Part shown: one piece after another, positions 17,722-25,850 of the stretch | Layout: every line of letters begins with the position of its first letter | Numbering within the stretch: the stretch's first letter is position 1 | Assembly (NCBI GenBank): GCA_934339365.1 | Contig: CAKRHW010000002.1 | Location: 248,001 to 312,000 of the forward strand | DNA: 64,000 nt | Direction: 5' to 3' | Source: an uncultured Lachnospiraceae bacterium | Lineage (GTDB): Bacteria > Bacillota > Clostridia > Lachnospirales > Lachnospiraceae | The notes under the pieces: generated by a model | What the model saw: only the letters and a program-made list of their open reading frames with translations | Database searches by the model: none | What the model was told of the DNA's origin: nothing | Program-made: the position numbers and the translations under genes

Positions 17722-17997
17722 TTACTCAAACAGAACAGTTTCAACAACCCCACATATTTTTATTTCATCTTTCCTATAATAATCGATGGATAATGATTTC
17801 CCTAAAAAAGTAATATATCCATTTTTTGTCTGCACCCGGAGCTTTTCACAATTAAATTCTGTTATGGCCTGAAAATTTTCTAAATAAAATTCATTTCTTC
17901 CAATTGCAGATAAAAGTGATTTCCCTAAAACAAGATCTTTCGGAAGACATAAAACATTTGTAATCTGTTCTTTTAAAGGCTCTGTTTCTTGTTTCAT
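17722..17997 (-). CDS. yqfC: Sporulation protein YqfC (YabP/YqfC family)
   Basis: This 91-residue protein matches the YabP/YqfC family by its LPKDLVLGKSLLSAIGRNEFYLENF core and the later GYITFLGKSLSIDYY segment. The family is confined to endospore formers, and YqfC is made in the mother cell with YqfD. The start at 17997 has AGGAG 5 bases upstream; an in-frame TTG at 18021 is possible but has no signal. A sequence resembling a sigma-E -10 box (CATATAAA at 18025-18032) lies just ahead, behind the rpsU terminator. Confidence 0.88.
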   Translation of the reverse strand: MKQETEPLKEQITNVLCLPKDLVLGKSLLSAIGRNEFYLENFQAITEFNCEKLRVQTKNGYITFLGKSLSIDYYRKDEIKICGVVETVLFE

Positions 17998-18024
17998 ATC
18001 TGCTCCTATGCTTTTTATCAATTA

Positions 18025-18032
18025 TTTATATG
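18025..18032 (-). promoter_or_regulatory. Possible sigma-E -10 box upstream of yqfC
   Basis: On the minus strand this reads CATATAAA, close to the CATACAAT/CATATAAT -10 sequence of sporulation sigma-E promoters, 27 bases before the yqfC start. No convincing -35 box sits 14-15 bases further upstream, where the rpsU terminator ends. In Bacillus yqfC-yqfD is sigma-E controlled, so the call relies partly on that. Confidence 0.35.
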
Positions 18033-18042
18033 AGAAAACGGT

Positions 18043-18071
18043 AAAAAAAAGAACCATCTATCGATGGTTCT
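18043..18071 (-). terminator. Rho-independent terminator after rpsU
   Basis: On the minus strand a perfect 9-base stem AGAACCATC / GATGGTTCT with a four-base loop is followed by a run of eight Ts. It starts about 20 bases after the rpsU stop codon. Confidence 0.9.
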
Positions 18072-18089
18072 TCCTGCACATTAAAACTA

Positions 18090-18266
18090 TTAGTTGAACT
18101 TACGTTTTCTAGCAGCTTCAGATTTCTTCTTACGCTTTACACTAGGCTTCTCGTAATGTTCTCTCTTACGGATTTCTTGCTGAATACCGGCTTTCGCACA
18201 GTTTCTCTTAAATCTTCTAAGAGCACTATCTAATGATTCGTTTTCTTTAACGATTACGTTTGACAT
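18090..18266 (-). CDS. rpsU: 30S ribosomal protein S21
   Basis: S21 is a small subunit protein that helps initiation. The 58-residue product, opening MSNVIVKENESLDSALRRFKR and ending in a Lys/Arg-rich tail, is typical for Bacillota. A longer reading frame extends upstream to 18389, but the conserved family start and an AGGTGAT ribosome binding site 5 bases before the ATG at 18266 fix this start. A near-consensus promoter, a leader hairpin and a terminator flank the gene, so it is largely an independent transcription unit. Confidence 0.95.
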   Translation of the reverse strand: MSNVIVKENESLDSALRRFKRNCAKAGIQQEIRKREHYEKPSVKRKKKSEAARKRKFN

Positions 18267-18286
18267 AGTATCACCTAACCTCCCTC

Positions 18287-18314
18287 CAGTTGTGTATTGT
18301 GCGTAATACAACTG
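18287..18314 (-). promoter_or_regulatory. Leader hairpin upstream of rpsU
   Basis: In the rpsU transcript an imperfect inverted repeat pairs CAGTTGTATT with AATACACAACTG, leaving a two-base bulge and a short loop. It ends directly at the GGAGGGAGG purine stretch that precedes the coding region. The position suggests a possible role in controlling rpsU translation, which is inference. Confidence 0.4.
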
Positions 18315-18339
18315 TTTGGGTATTTTTTGCACTAGACCT

Positions 18340-18367
18340 ATTATAGCATAATACAAAATAACGTCAA
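18340..18367 (-). promoter_or_regulatory. Sigma-A type promoter for rpsU
   Basis: On the minus strand the sequence has TTGACG (18362-18367), a 16-base spacer and TATAAT (18340-18345). This is one base off the -35 consensus with a perfect -10, about 75 bases upstream of the rpsU start. Confidence 0.75.
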
Positions 18368-18430
18368 CCACTTTTTTTATTTTTTTCAAAATACACCTGA
18401 CTTAATACCCATATAACAGCCTATTTTTTG

Positions 18431-21091
18431 TTATTTACTTAATTGTTCTTTTAAAACATTTTTAGCAGCTTCTAATGCTTCTTCTATTCCTTCTGGCTTT
18501 TTTCCACCAGCCTGTGCCATGTTTGGACGGCCACCACCGCCACCACCTACAAGCGATGCCACTGCTTTAATCAGATTTCCTGCATGTGCTCCCTTCTTAA
18601 TCTCTGCATCGGTTGCCATTGCAATTAACTGTACCTTATCCGTTCCCTGTGCGGAAGCTAATAAGACAACACAATCTCCTAATTTGTCTTTTGCCTGATC
18701 TCCTAAATTTCTTAATCCATTCATATCTAAATCCGGAATACTAGCAGCAAGGAATTTCGTACCGTTTATTTCTACAACTTTATCTGTAATATCGCCCATA
18801 GACTCTGTTGCTAATTTATTTTTCAATTTTTCATTCTCATTGTGAAGTTCTTTCACTTCTTCCTGGAATGACTGAATTTTGTTCACAAGATTTCCTTCTT
18901 CACATTTTGCTGCTTTCACAGCCTCTTTTAATTCATTCTCTATCTTCGTATAATACTCTAATACACCCATACTGGTTAAAGCTTCAATTCTACGAACTCC
19001 GGCAGCAATTCCTGATTCTGAAAGGATTTTAAATAATCCAATCTCACTTGTATTTGACACATGGGTTCCACCACAAAGTTCAACAGAAAAATCGCCCATC
19101 TTTACAACACGAACTTTTTCACCATATTTTTCATTAAATAGTGCCATAGCTCCTGTCTTTTTGGCTTCGTCTAAGCTCATAATTTCTGTCTGGACATGTA
19201 AACCTGCCATAATCTGTTCATTTACAAGCTCTTCTGTTTTCTGAATCTCTTCCTGTGTCATTCCCTGGAAATGTGTAAAATCAAATCTTAATCGATTCTC
19301 ATTCACAAGCGAACCTGCCTGTTCTACATGTTCCCCTAAAACAATACGAAGTGCTTTTTGTAACAAATGTGTTGCAGAATGATTTTTACCTGTGGCCTTA
19401 CGAATTGCTTCATCAACAGATAACGTTGCTTCTGTACCCGTCTGAATGGTTCCTTCTTCTACAAAACCAATTTGTGCAATACGGTTTCCATTTACTTTTA
19501 CCGTATCATTGACACGAAATCTTCCTGTAGCAGTCTCAATAAGTCCCTTATCTCCTTCTTGTCCACCCATAGTTGCATAAAAAGGTGTCTCAGGTACAAT
19601 CACTGATCCTTCCGTTCCCTTTGTCAATTCTGTTACAATGCTGTCATTTCCATCTTCATCATGCTTTGTTAAGACAGAAATTACCGCTTTCTTTGTTAAA
19701 GAATCGTATCCTACAAATGTACTTGTAATATCTAATGGAATCTGATCATAAACAGTTGCATCTGCACCCATGTAATTTGTCTTCTGATGAGCCGTTCTTG
19801 CTGTGATTCTCTGTTTTTCCATTGCAGCATGGAAACCTTCCTGATCTACCGTCATTCCTTTTTCTTCTAAAATCTCTATTGTTAAATCCAAAGGAAACCC
19901 ATACGTATCATAAAGTTTAAAAGCATTTTCTCCCGCTAATACAGAATTCTTTTCCTGTTTTAATTCTTCTTCCATCTTTGTAAGAATGTTAAGTCCCTGA
20001 TCTAACGTTGCATGGAATTTATTTTCCTCTTCCGTCAGAACCTTAAAGATCATATTTTTCTTTTCCTCTAATTCCGGATATCCATCTTTCGATGTTTCAA
20101 TAACCGTTTCGCTTAATTTTGCTAAAAATACACCTTCAATACCTAAAAGACGTCCATGTCTGGCTGCACGCCGAATCAGACGTCTCAATACATAACCTCT
20201 TCCTTCATTCGAAGGCAGAATTCCATCTGAAATCATAAATGTTGCTGAACGAATATGATCGGTTATAACGCGGATAGAAACATCCTTTTTCTCATCTGAT
20301 TTGTATGTTACATTTGCAAATTCACATACTTTATTTCTCAATGCGCAAAGGGTATCTACGTCAAAAATAGAATCTACATCCTGTACAACAACAGCTAATC
20401 TCTCAAGTCCCATTCCTGTATCGATATTCTTATGTTCTAATGTCTCGTAGTTACCATTTCCGTCATTATTAAACTGTGTAAATACATTATTCCAGACTTC
20501 CATATAGCGATCGCATTCGCATCCTACAGTACAGCCTGGTTCTCCACATCCATATTTTTCTCCACGATCATAATAGATCTCAGAACAAGGACCACAAGGG
20601 CCTGCACCATGTTCCCAGAAATTATCTTCTTTTCCAAATCTAAAAATACGTTCTGCCGGTATTCCAATTTCCTTATTCCAGATATCAAAGGCTTCATCAT
20701 CATCTAAATAAACAGAAGGATATAAACGATTCGGATCTAATCCAACAACCTTAGTTAAAAACTCCCAGCTCCATGCAATTGCTTCATGTTTAAAATAATC
20801 ACCAAATGAAAAATTACCAAGCATTTCAAAAAATGTACCATGTCTTGCTGTCTTACCAACATTTTCAATATCACCTGTTCTGATACATTTTTGACAGGTT
20901 GCAATTCTTGTTCTTGGTGGAATCTCCTGTCCTGTAAAATATGGCTTTAAAGGTGCCATACCTGCATTAATCAATAACAAACTATTATCATTATGTGGAA
21001 CTAAAGAAAAACTTTTTAACACTAAATGACCCTTGCTTTCAAAAAAATCAAGATACATTTTTCTCAGTTCATTTAATCCATATTTCTTCAT
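18431..21091 (-). CDS. alaS: Alanyl-tRNA synthetase
   Basis: AlaRS charges tRNA-Ala. The 886-residue protein is full length. It has the class II core near the N-terminus (ARHGTFFEMLGNFSFGDYFK), the editing domain with zinc ligands HSATH and CGGTH, a coiled-coil segment (about 720-765) and the C-terminal glycine-rich C-Ala domain (SLVGGGGGGRPNMAQAGG). No T-box leader is visible between tyrS and alaS; the gap is only 43 bases, so the two synthetase genes are probably co-transcribed. Confidence 0.97.
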   Translation of the reverse strand: MKKYGLNELRKMYLDFFESKGHLVLKSFSLVPHNDNSLLLINAGMAPLKPYFTGQEIPPRTRIATCQKCIRTGDIENVGKTARHGTFFEMLGNFSFGDYFKHEAIAWSWEFLTKVVGLDPNRLYPSVYLDDDEAFDIWNKEIGIPAERIFRFGKEDNFWEHGAGPCGPCSEIYYDRGEKYGCGEPGCTVGCECDRYMEVWNNVFTQFNNDGNGNYETLEHKNIDTGMGLERLAVVVQDVDSIFDVDTLCALRNKVCEFANVTYKSDEKKDVSIRVITDHIRSATFMISDGILPSNEGRGYVLRRLIRRAARHGRLLGIEGVFLAKLSETVIETSKDGYPELEEKKNMIFKVLTEEENKFHATLDQGLNILTKMEEELKQEKNSVLAGENAFKLYDTYGFPLDLTIEILEEKGMTVDQEGFHAAMEKQRITARTAHQKTNYMGADATVYDQIPLDITSTFVGYDSLTKKAVISVLTKHDEDGNDSIVTELTKGTEGSVIVPETPFYATMGGQEGDKGLIETATGRFRVNDTVKVNGNRIAQIGFVEEGTIQTGTEATLSVDEAIRKATGKNHSATHLLQKALRIVLGEHVEQAGSLVNENRLRFDFTHFQGMTQEEIQKTEELVNEQIMAGLHVQTEIMSLDEAKKTGAMALFNEKYGEKVRVVKMGDFSVELCGGTHVSNTSEIGLFKILSESGIAAGVRRIEALTSMGVLEYYTKIENELKEAVKAAKCEEGNLVNKIQSFQEEVKELHNENEKLKNKLATESMGDITDKVVEINGTKFLAASIPDLDMNGLRNLGDQAKDKLGDCVVLLASAQGTDKVQLIAMATDAEIKKGAHAGNLIKAVASLVGGGGGGRPNMAQAGGKKPEGIEEALEAAKNVLKEQLSK

Positions 21092-21134
21092 TTTAATTAT
21101 CCTCGTTTTCGTTTAATCTATCATTCACAGAATC

Positions 21135-22367
21135 TTATTTTGTTACAATCTGATGGAAGTTCTTTTTTCCTTTCTTCAACAGAATTGCTCCATCCTCATC
21201 TGCATCCTGAAGTGTAATCACTTTAGAAAAATCTGTAACTTTTTCACCATTTACGGTAACACCGCCCTGCTGAACCATTCTTCTTGCATCAGAACGTGAA
21301 GAACATAACTTCGTATCAACTAATAATGTAAGAATATCAATTCCTTGTTCTAAATCAGTTTTCGCATATTCTGTTGTTGGCATATCAGCACTCTTTCCAC
21401 CTGAAGCAAATACAGCTTTTGCTGCTTCCTGTGCCTTCTTTGCTTCTTCTTCTCCATGAACAATCTTTGTTGCTTCATATGCAAGCACTTCCTTAGCATG
21501 ATTAATCTCTGCACCCTGAAGAGCTCCTAATCTTCTTACTTCATCCATTGGAAGGAATGTTAAAAGTCCAAGGCACTCTTCTACCTTAGAATCCTCTACA
21601 TTTCTCCAATACTGATAAAATTCATAAGGGGATGTCTTCTTCGGATCAAGCCATAACGCACCTTTCATGGTCTTACCCATTTTTTTACCATCCGATGTAG
21701 TCAACAGTTTAAATGTCATTGCATAAGCCTGTTTTCCTTCTTTACGACGGATTAATTCAACTCCGCCAATCATATTGGACCACTGATCATCTCCACCTAA
21801 TTCTAAAATACAGTTATGTTTTTTATATAATTTCCAAAAATCATATGACTGCATAATCATATAATTGAACTCAAAGAAAGTAAGTCCACGTTCCATTCTC
21901 TGCTTATAACACTCTGCTGCTAACATCTTATTTACCGAAAAATGAACACCAATTTCGCGTAACATTTCAACATAATTCAGATCTAATAACCAGTCTGCAT
22001 TATTTTCAATAATTGCCTGATCATTATCAAATTGAATAAATCTAGATAACTGTTTGTAAAAACATTCTGCATTGTGTGCTATTTTTTCCTTTGTCATCAT
22101 TGTTCGCATATCAGATTTTCCACTTGGATCTCCAATCATGGTTGTTCCACCACCTAATAAAGCGATTGGTTTGTGTCCTGCATTTTGTAAATATTTCATA
22201 GCCATAATTGTTAAAAAGTGACCGGCTGTTAAACTATCTGCTGTTGCATCAAATCCTATATAAAAAGTAACTTTTTCCTTACCTAATAATTCTCGAATCT
22301 CATCTTCATGAGTACACTGTGCTATAAAGCCACGTTCCTTTAGTATGTCAAATACATTTTGTGACAT
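21135..22367 (-). CDS. tyrS: Tyrosyl-tRNA synthetase
   Basis: TyrRS charges tRNA-Tyr. The 410-residue class I enzyme has the HIGH-equivalent TAGH at residues 47-50, the KMSKS-equivalent KMGKT in DGKKMGKT, the TyrRS motif GGDDQWSNM and a C-terminal S4-like RNA-binding domain (SSRSDARRMVQQGGVTVNG). The start has GGAGG 8-9 bases upstream. Unlike many Bacillota, no T-box leader motif is seen in the 110-base upstream gap. Confidence 0.96.
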   Translation of the reverse strand: MSQNVFDILKERGFIAQCTHEDEIRELLGKEKVTFYIGFDATADSLTAGHFLTIMAMKYLQNAGHKPIALLGGGTTMIGDPSGKSDMRTMMTKEKIAHNAECFYKQLSRFIQFDNDQAIIENNADWLLDLNYVEMLREIGVHFSVNKMLAAECYKQRMERGLTFFEFNYMIMQSYDFWKLYKKHNCILELGGDDQWSNMIGGVELIRRKEGKQAYAMTFKLLTTSDGKKMGKTMKGALWLDPKKTSPYEFYQYWRNVEDSKVEECLGLLTFLPMDEVRRLGALQGAEINHAKEVLAYEATKIVHGEEEAKKAQEAAKAVFASGGKSADMPTTEYAKTDLEQGIDILTLLVDTKLCSSRSDARRMVQQGGVTVNGEKVTDFSKVITLQDADEDGAILLKKGKKNFHQIVTK

Positions 22368-22477
22368 GAACTTGTTCCTCCTTCATTTAATCCTTCCAAT
22401 GCAATTATATACATCTCCATTCGTAAAATTTTAACATAATATTGCCCCAAATTCAAGACCTGCATTTCTAACCGGGA

Positions 22478-24145
22478 TTATTCGATTATCTCCCATGTTC
22501 CTGTCTCTAAAAATTTATTAGCAGAATCTTCTGCACTTTTGATTAAATTTTTGTCATATCCCATCATTCCTAATAATTTAATAGCATTTCTTGATGTTGC
22601 CCTTCCTTTTCTTAATGAATAATCAAATATAACATCCTGGTCTTTTACTTCTTCCTGGAAATGATAATTTGCAAAATCATTTTCTAAAATATGTGTCAAT
22701 TCTATATCGTGTGTAGCAGCGAATACTTTTATCTTATGATCTGCCATATCTTTTAAAATTCTAGATGAAGCTGCAATACGCTCTACCGTATTGGTACCTC
22801 TTAATACTTCATCCACAAAACATAAAATATTTTTTTGCTTTGCTACCGCATCAATAATTCTTTTTAAAGATTTAATCTCTACAATATAATAACTTTCATT
22901 CTCCTCTAAATTATCATGTAACGCCATGGAAGAGTAAACCTGATATAAATCAGACTGATACGTTTTGGCTGTAACAGTAAAAATAGTCTGTCCAAGAATT
23001 GCATTCATTGCAATTGTCTTTAAAAAAGTGGATTTTCCGGAAGCATTCGAACCGGTAAGCAAAACCACTCTTTCCTCATCAAAATTATTAGCTACTGCAT
23101 TAGAAATCAATGGATGATAAATCTCTTCTGCTAAAATCCGACTCCCTTTTTGATAATCTAAGCGGCAGTAATATGGAAGCATGGTTCGAAAAGATGCAAT
23201 AGAAATACTTGCCTCTATTCTTCCTATACATTCAAATAACTTTTCAACTTCTCTTTGTTTTTCAATTGCAAGACCTAAAATAGAATTAATTTTAATTAAA
23301 TCTATATGCGTTAAAATTCTAATATAGTCTAAGAATATTTCAGATAAATCTCCACTTCCAACGGATGCTCCAACAATCGTTCTTCCTGATTCTAGTTTCT
23401 TTAATGGTTCTGTATATTTTCTTAATTCTTTCTGATATTCTTCTAATTCCTTTATATCAATTTTAGAAAGTTCTTTTGACGTTTCTACTAATGCAAGAAT
23501 ATACCTGATACAGATAAAATACGTATCTACTTCTGCTTTTTTTCTATAATAATCAATCACATTATATGCTACAGTAAGTACAAGTAATCCAATTCCAAGA
23601 GCTGAATTCACCAAAAAAGATACCAGCGAAAGGATCAACAAACCCAGATGTAAATAATGAATCAGATTACTCCTCTTTCCAACATTTTCTAAATTCCTTA
23701 AATTTTCATAAACAGACCCTTTTTTTGTTCTGCCAAGCTTTGAAAACAAAAAAGAAAGTATTTTTGCCTTTTCTGGATTTTTTTCAAAAAAAGTGATTAA
23801 TTTATCTCTTTTTTTCAATTCCTCAAAATCGTTTTCCGGTGTTCGCAGCCAATAATAAAGAAATTCATCACCCACTGATGAGTTCGAATTATTAATAAGT
23901 GAAAATACCCGATCCATATCTAAATCATTCCATGTAATATCATCTATTTGAAATTTTTCTTCTTCCTTTAACTGATAATACTTTGAAATGCAATCAAGTT
24001 CCTCATATGTGTATGTTCGATCCGGTGTATTTCCCCAGGCCTTATCAATCTTTCTTCTTTTTTCTTTCTCTGCATCTTTTCTATAACGATATGTTTGAAA
24101 GATAAAAAATAAAAAAGCGCAAAGAAGAATTAAAAAATATGCCAT
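22478..24145 (-). CDS. Membrane-associated MutS-like ATPase
   Basis: This 555-residue protein is not mismatch-repair MutS1. It starts with a hydrophobic segment (residues 2-18, then RYRK) and has a second hydrophobic pair at about 165-200. It lacks the mismatch-recognition domain. The C-terminal part is a MutS domain V ATPase with Walker A GSNASGKST at about 367 and a Walker B region FVDEVLRGTNTVERIAAS, followed by AATHDIELT. Similar membrane MutS-like proteins of unknown function occur in Clostridia and Bacteroidota. The gene lies between spoIVA and tyrS, with a terminator at 24216-24268 ahead of it. Confidence 0.82.
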   Translation of the reverse strand: MAYFLILLCAFLFFIFQTYRYRKDAEKEKRRKIDKAWGNTPDRTYTYEELDCISKYYQLKEEEKFQIDDITWNDLDMDRVFSLINNSNSSVGDEFLYYWLRTPENDFEELKKRDKLITFFEKNPEKAKILSFLFSKLGRTKKGSVYENLRNLENVGKRSNLIHYLHLGLLILSLVSFLVNSALGIGLLVLTVAYNVIDYYRKKAEVDTYFICIRYILALVETSKELSKIDIKELEEYQKELRKYTEPLKKLESGRTIVGASVGSGDLSEIFLDYIRILTHIDLIKINSILGLAIEKQREVEKLFECIGRIEASISIASFRTMLPYYCRLDYQKGSRILAEEIYHPLISNAVANNFDEERVVLLTGSNASGKSTFLKTIAMNAILGQTIFTVTAKTYQSDLYQVYSSMALHDNLEENESYYIVEIKSLKRIIDAVAKQKNILCFVDEVLRGTNTVERIAASSRILKDMADHKIKVFAATHDIELTHILENDFANYHFQEEVKDQDVIFDYSLRKGRATSRNAIKLLGMMGYDKNLIKSAEDSANKFLETGTWEIIE

Positions 24146-24215
24146 TCTCTTTCCTCCATTATTTATATTTTTCTACGAATGTATTATATCGAAATCATTT
24201 TGGATTTTCAACTAA

Positions 24216-24268
24216 AATAAGAAATACCAAATAGCTGAAGATAAAACAACTATTTGGTATTTCTTATT
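24216..24268 (-). terminator. Terminator after spoIVA (perfect 19-base inverted repeat)
   Basis: A perfect 19-base inverted repeat (24216-24234 and 24250-24268) with a 15-base loop overlaps the spoIVA stop codon and is followed on the minus strand by TTTTAG. The long stem and weak T run make it a probable, somewhat atypical terminator. Confidence 0.75.
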
Positions 24269-25757
24269 AAATGATAATACAGATAACTCCTTTATTGCAG
24301 TCATTGGTAATCTTTTGCAATGTATTTTGCATTTTCCCTTGTGTTTCTTCTGACATCTGATTCAGTTTTGCATGAATCCCATCTTCGACAATCTGTTCAA
24401 TTGTTTTTCCAAAAATATTGGTACTCCAGATTCCTTTTTCACTCTTTGCATTTTCAATAATAAATCCTTTTAAATCTTCTGCCTGCTGTTCATCTCCTAC
24501 AATTGGAGCAATTTCTGTCAAAACATCTGTTTTTATAAAATGAATAGATGGTGCTAGAGCCTTAATTTTTACGCCAAATTTATTTCCACTCCGGATAACT
24601 TCTGGTTCTTCTAATTGAATCTCTTCTTTTGACGGTGTCATAATTCCATATCCTTTTGCCCTGACAGACTGCATTGCACTTTGTACCTTCATATATTCAT
24701 TTTTCTTTTCAGAATAATCCTTTATTAATTCTAATAATTCATATTCATTACGAATACTTGTATTCGTCAGCTGACTTAGTGTCTGATAATAATATTGATC
24801 TGGAATTTCTATTTCAAATTGAACAATTCCATCGGATAAGCTTTTATTCTTAACCCGAATAGAACGAAGATACGTGACTTCTCCTTTTAATGTAACCTCC
24901 ATGGCTGAAGAAACATCTCTTAACTGTTTCCATTGTCCCATGATTTGTTTTACCTGATTCATCATTTCTAATTTTATCGGATGATCCATAGATAATGTCT
25001 CTGCCCATCGTGGAATATAGAATTCAAATTTGGTAATTGGAAATTCTCCTAAAACGGATGACAAAATACTTGTAACATCCTCATTTTTTAATTGGTCTAC
25101 ATTCATTGCAAGACAAGTCACCTGATATTTTTCTTCAATTTCCTGCCTTAATGCCTTACACTCTGCTGTAAATGGTTTCTTGGAATTCAATATAATGGTA
25201 AATGGTTTCCCAATCTTTTTTAAGGATGCAATCGTTGTTTCTTCTGCTTCTACATAATTTTCTCTTGGTATTTCACCAATTGTACCATCTGTTGTTACAA
25301 CAATTCCTATCGTGGAATGTTCTTCTATTACTTTTTTTGTTCCAATGGATGCTGCTTTGGTAAATGGAATATCGTAATCATACCAAGGTGTTTTTACCAT
25401 TCTTTCTTTCCCATCTTCTTCTGTCCCAGCTGCTCCCCGAACAACAAAACCAACGCAATCAATGAATCGTACGGCTAATGTCGTATTTTTATCATAGGAT
25501 ATTTTTACTGCATTTGCCGGTACGAATTTGGGTTCTGTTGTCATAATCGTTGATCCACTTGCAGATTGTGGCAACTCATCAATGGCCCTTGTTTTTGTTG
25601 CCTGATCCTCTATATTCGGAATGACACACAAATCCATAAAACGTTTTACAAAAGTAGATTTTCCGGTTCGAACAGGTCCCACTACCCCTATGTACATTTC
25701 CCCATTGGTACGTTTTTGTATATCCTCATATACTGAAAAAGTCGATAACTGATCCAT
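24267..25757 (-). CDS. spoIVA: Stage IV sporulation protein A (spore coat basement ATPase)
   Basis: SpoIVA is the ATPase that polymerises around the forespore and forms the base of the spore coat. The 496-residue protein has the Walker A motif GPVRTGKS at 27-34, a TRAFAC GTPase-like domain, and the conserved C-terminal ending CNKGVICIII. The start is the ATG at 25757 with AAAGGAG 6 bases upstream; the frame opens 9 codons earlier but that has no signal. A sigma-E-like promoter precedes it and a terminator follows, so it forms its own unit. It is strong evidence that the organism makes endospores. Confidence 0.96.
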   Translation of the reverse strand: MDQLSTFSVYEDIQKRTNGEMYIGVVGPVRTGKSTFVKRFMDLCVIPNIEDQATKTRAIDELPQSASGSTIMTTEPKFVPANAVKISYDKNTTLAVRFIDCVGFVVRGAAGTEEDGKERMVKTPWYDYDIPFTKAASIGTKKVIEEHSTIGIVVTTDGTIGEIPRENYVEAEETTIASLKKIGKPFTIILNSKKPFTAECKALRQEIEEKYQVTCLAMNVDQLKNEDVTSILSSVLGEFPITKFEFYIPRWAETLSMDHPIKLEMMNQVKQIMGQWKQLRDVSSAMEVTLKGEVTYLRSIRVKNKSLSDGIVQFEIEIPDQYYYQTLSQLTNTSIRNEYELLELIKDYSEKKNEYMKVQSAMQSVRAKGYGIMTPSKEEIQLEEPEVIRSGNKFGVKIKALAPSIHFIKTDVLTEIAPIVGDEQQAEDLKGFIIENAKSEKGIWSTNIFGKTIEQIVEDGIHAKLNQMSEETQGKMQNTLQKITNDCNKGVICIII

Positions 25758-25782
25758 ACTATTCTCCTTTCCCTTACACTTC

Positions 25783-25812
25783 ATTTTATGATAAAAAAAA
25801 GAAAGATATGTA
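25783..25812 (-). promoter_or_regulatory. Sigma-E-like promoter for spoIVA
   Basis: On the minus strand TACATAT (25806-25812) and CATAAAAT (25783-25790) are 15 bases apart, resembling the sigma-E consensus of an ATATT-type -35 and a CATACAAT -10. It lies 25 bases before the spoIVA start. The -35 box sits inside the stem of the upstream cls terminator. In Bacillus spoIVA is sigma-E dependent. Confidence 0.55.
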
Positions 25813-25844
25813 TAATTTCCAAAGAATTATAAATATCTTTCTTT
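25793..25844 (-). terminator. Terminator after cardiolipin synthase
   Basis: On the minus strand an imperfect 20-base stem (arms 25825-25844 and 25798-25817, built around AAGAAAGATAT) with a 7-base loop is followed by a run of Ts. It starts a few bases after the cls stop codon. Confidence 0.8.
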
Positions 25845-25850
25845 TCTATT

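Noticed and set aside
18267..18389. Longer rpsU frame starting at 18389
   Set aside because: The extra residues do not match S21 and the promoter and ribosome binding site lie inside it.
22368..22477. Possible T-box leader ahead of tyrS
   Set aside because: The T-box sequence and a terminator hairpin are not visible, and the gap is too short for a full leader.
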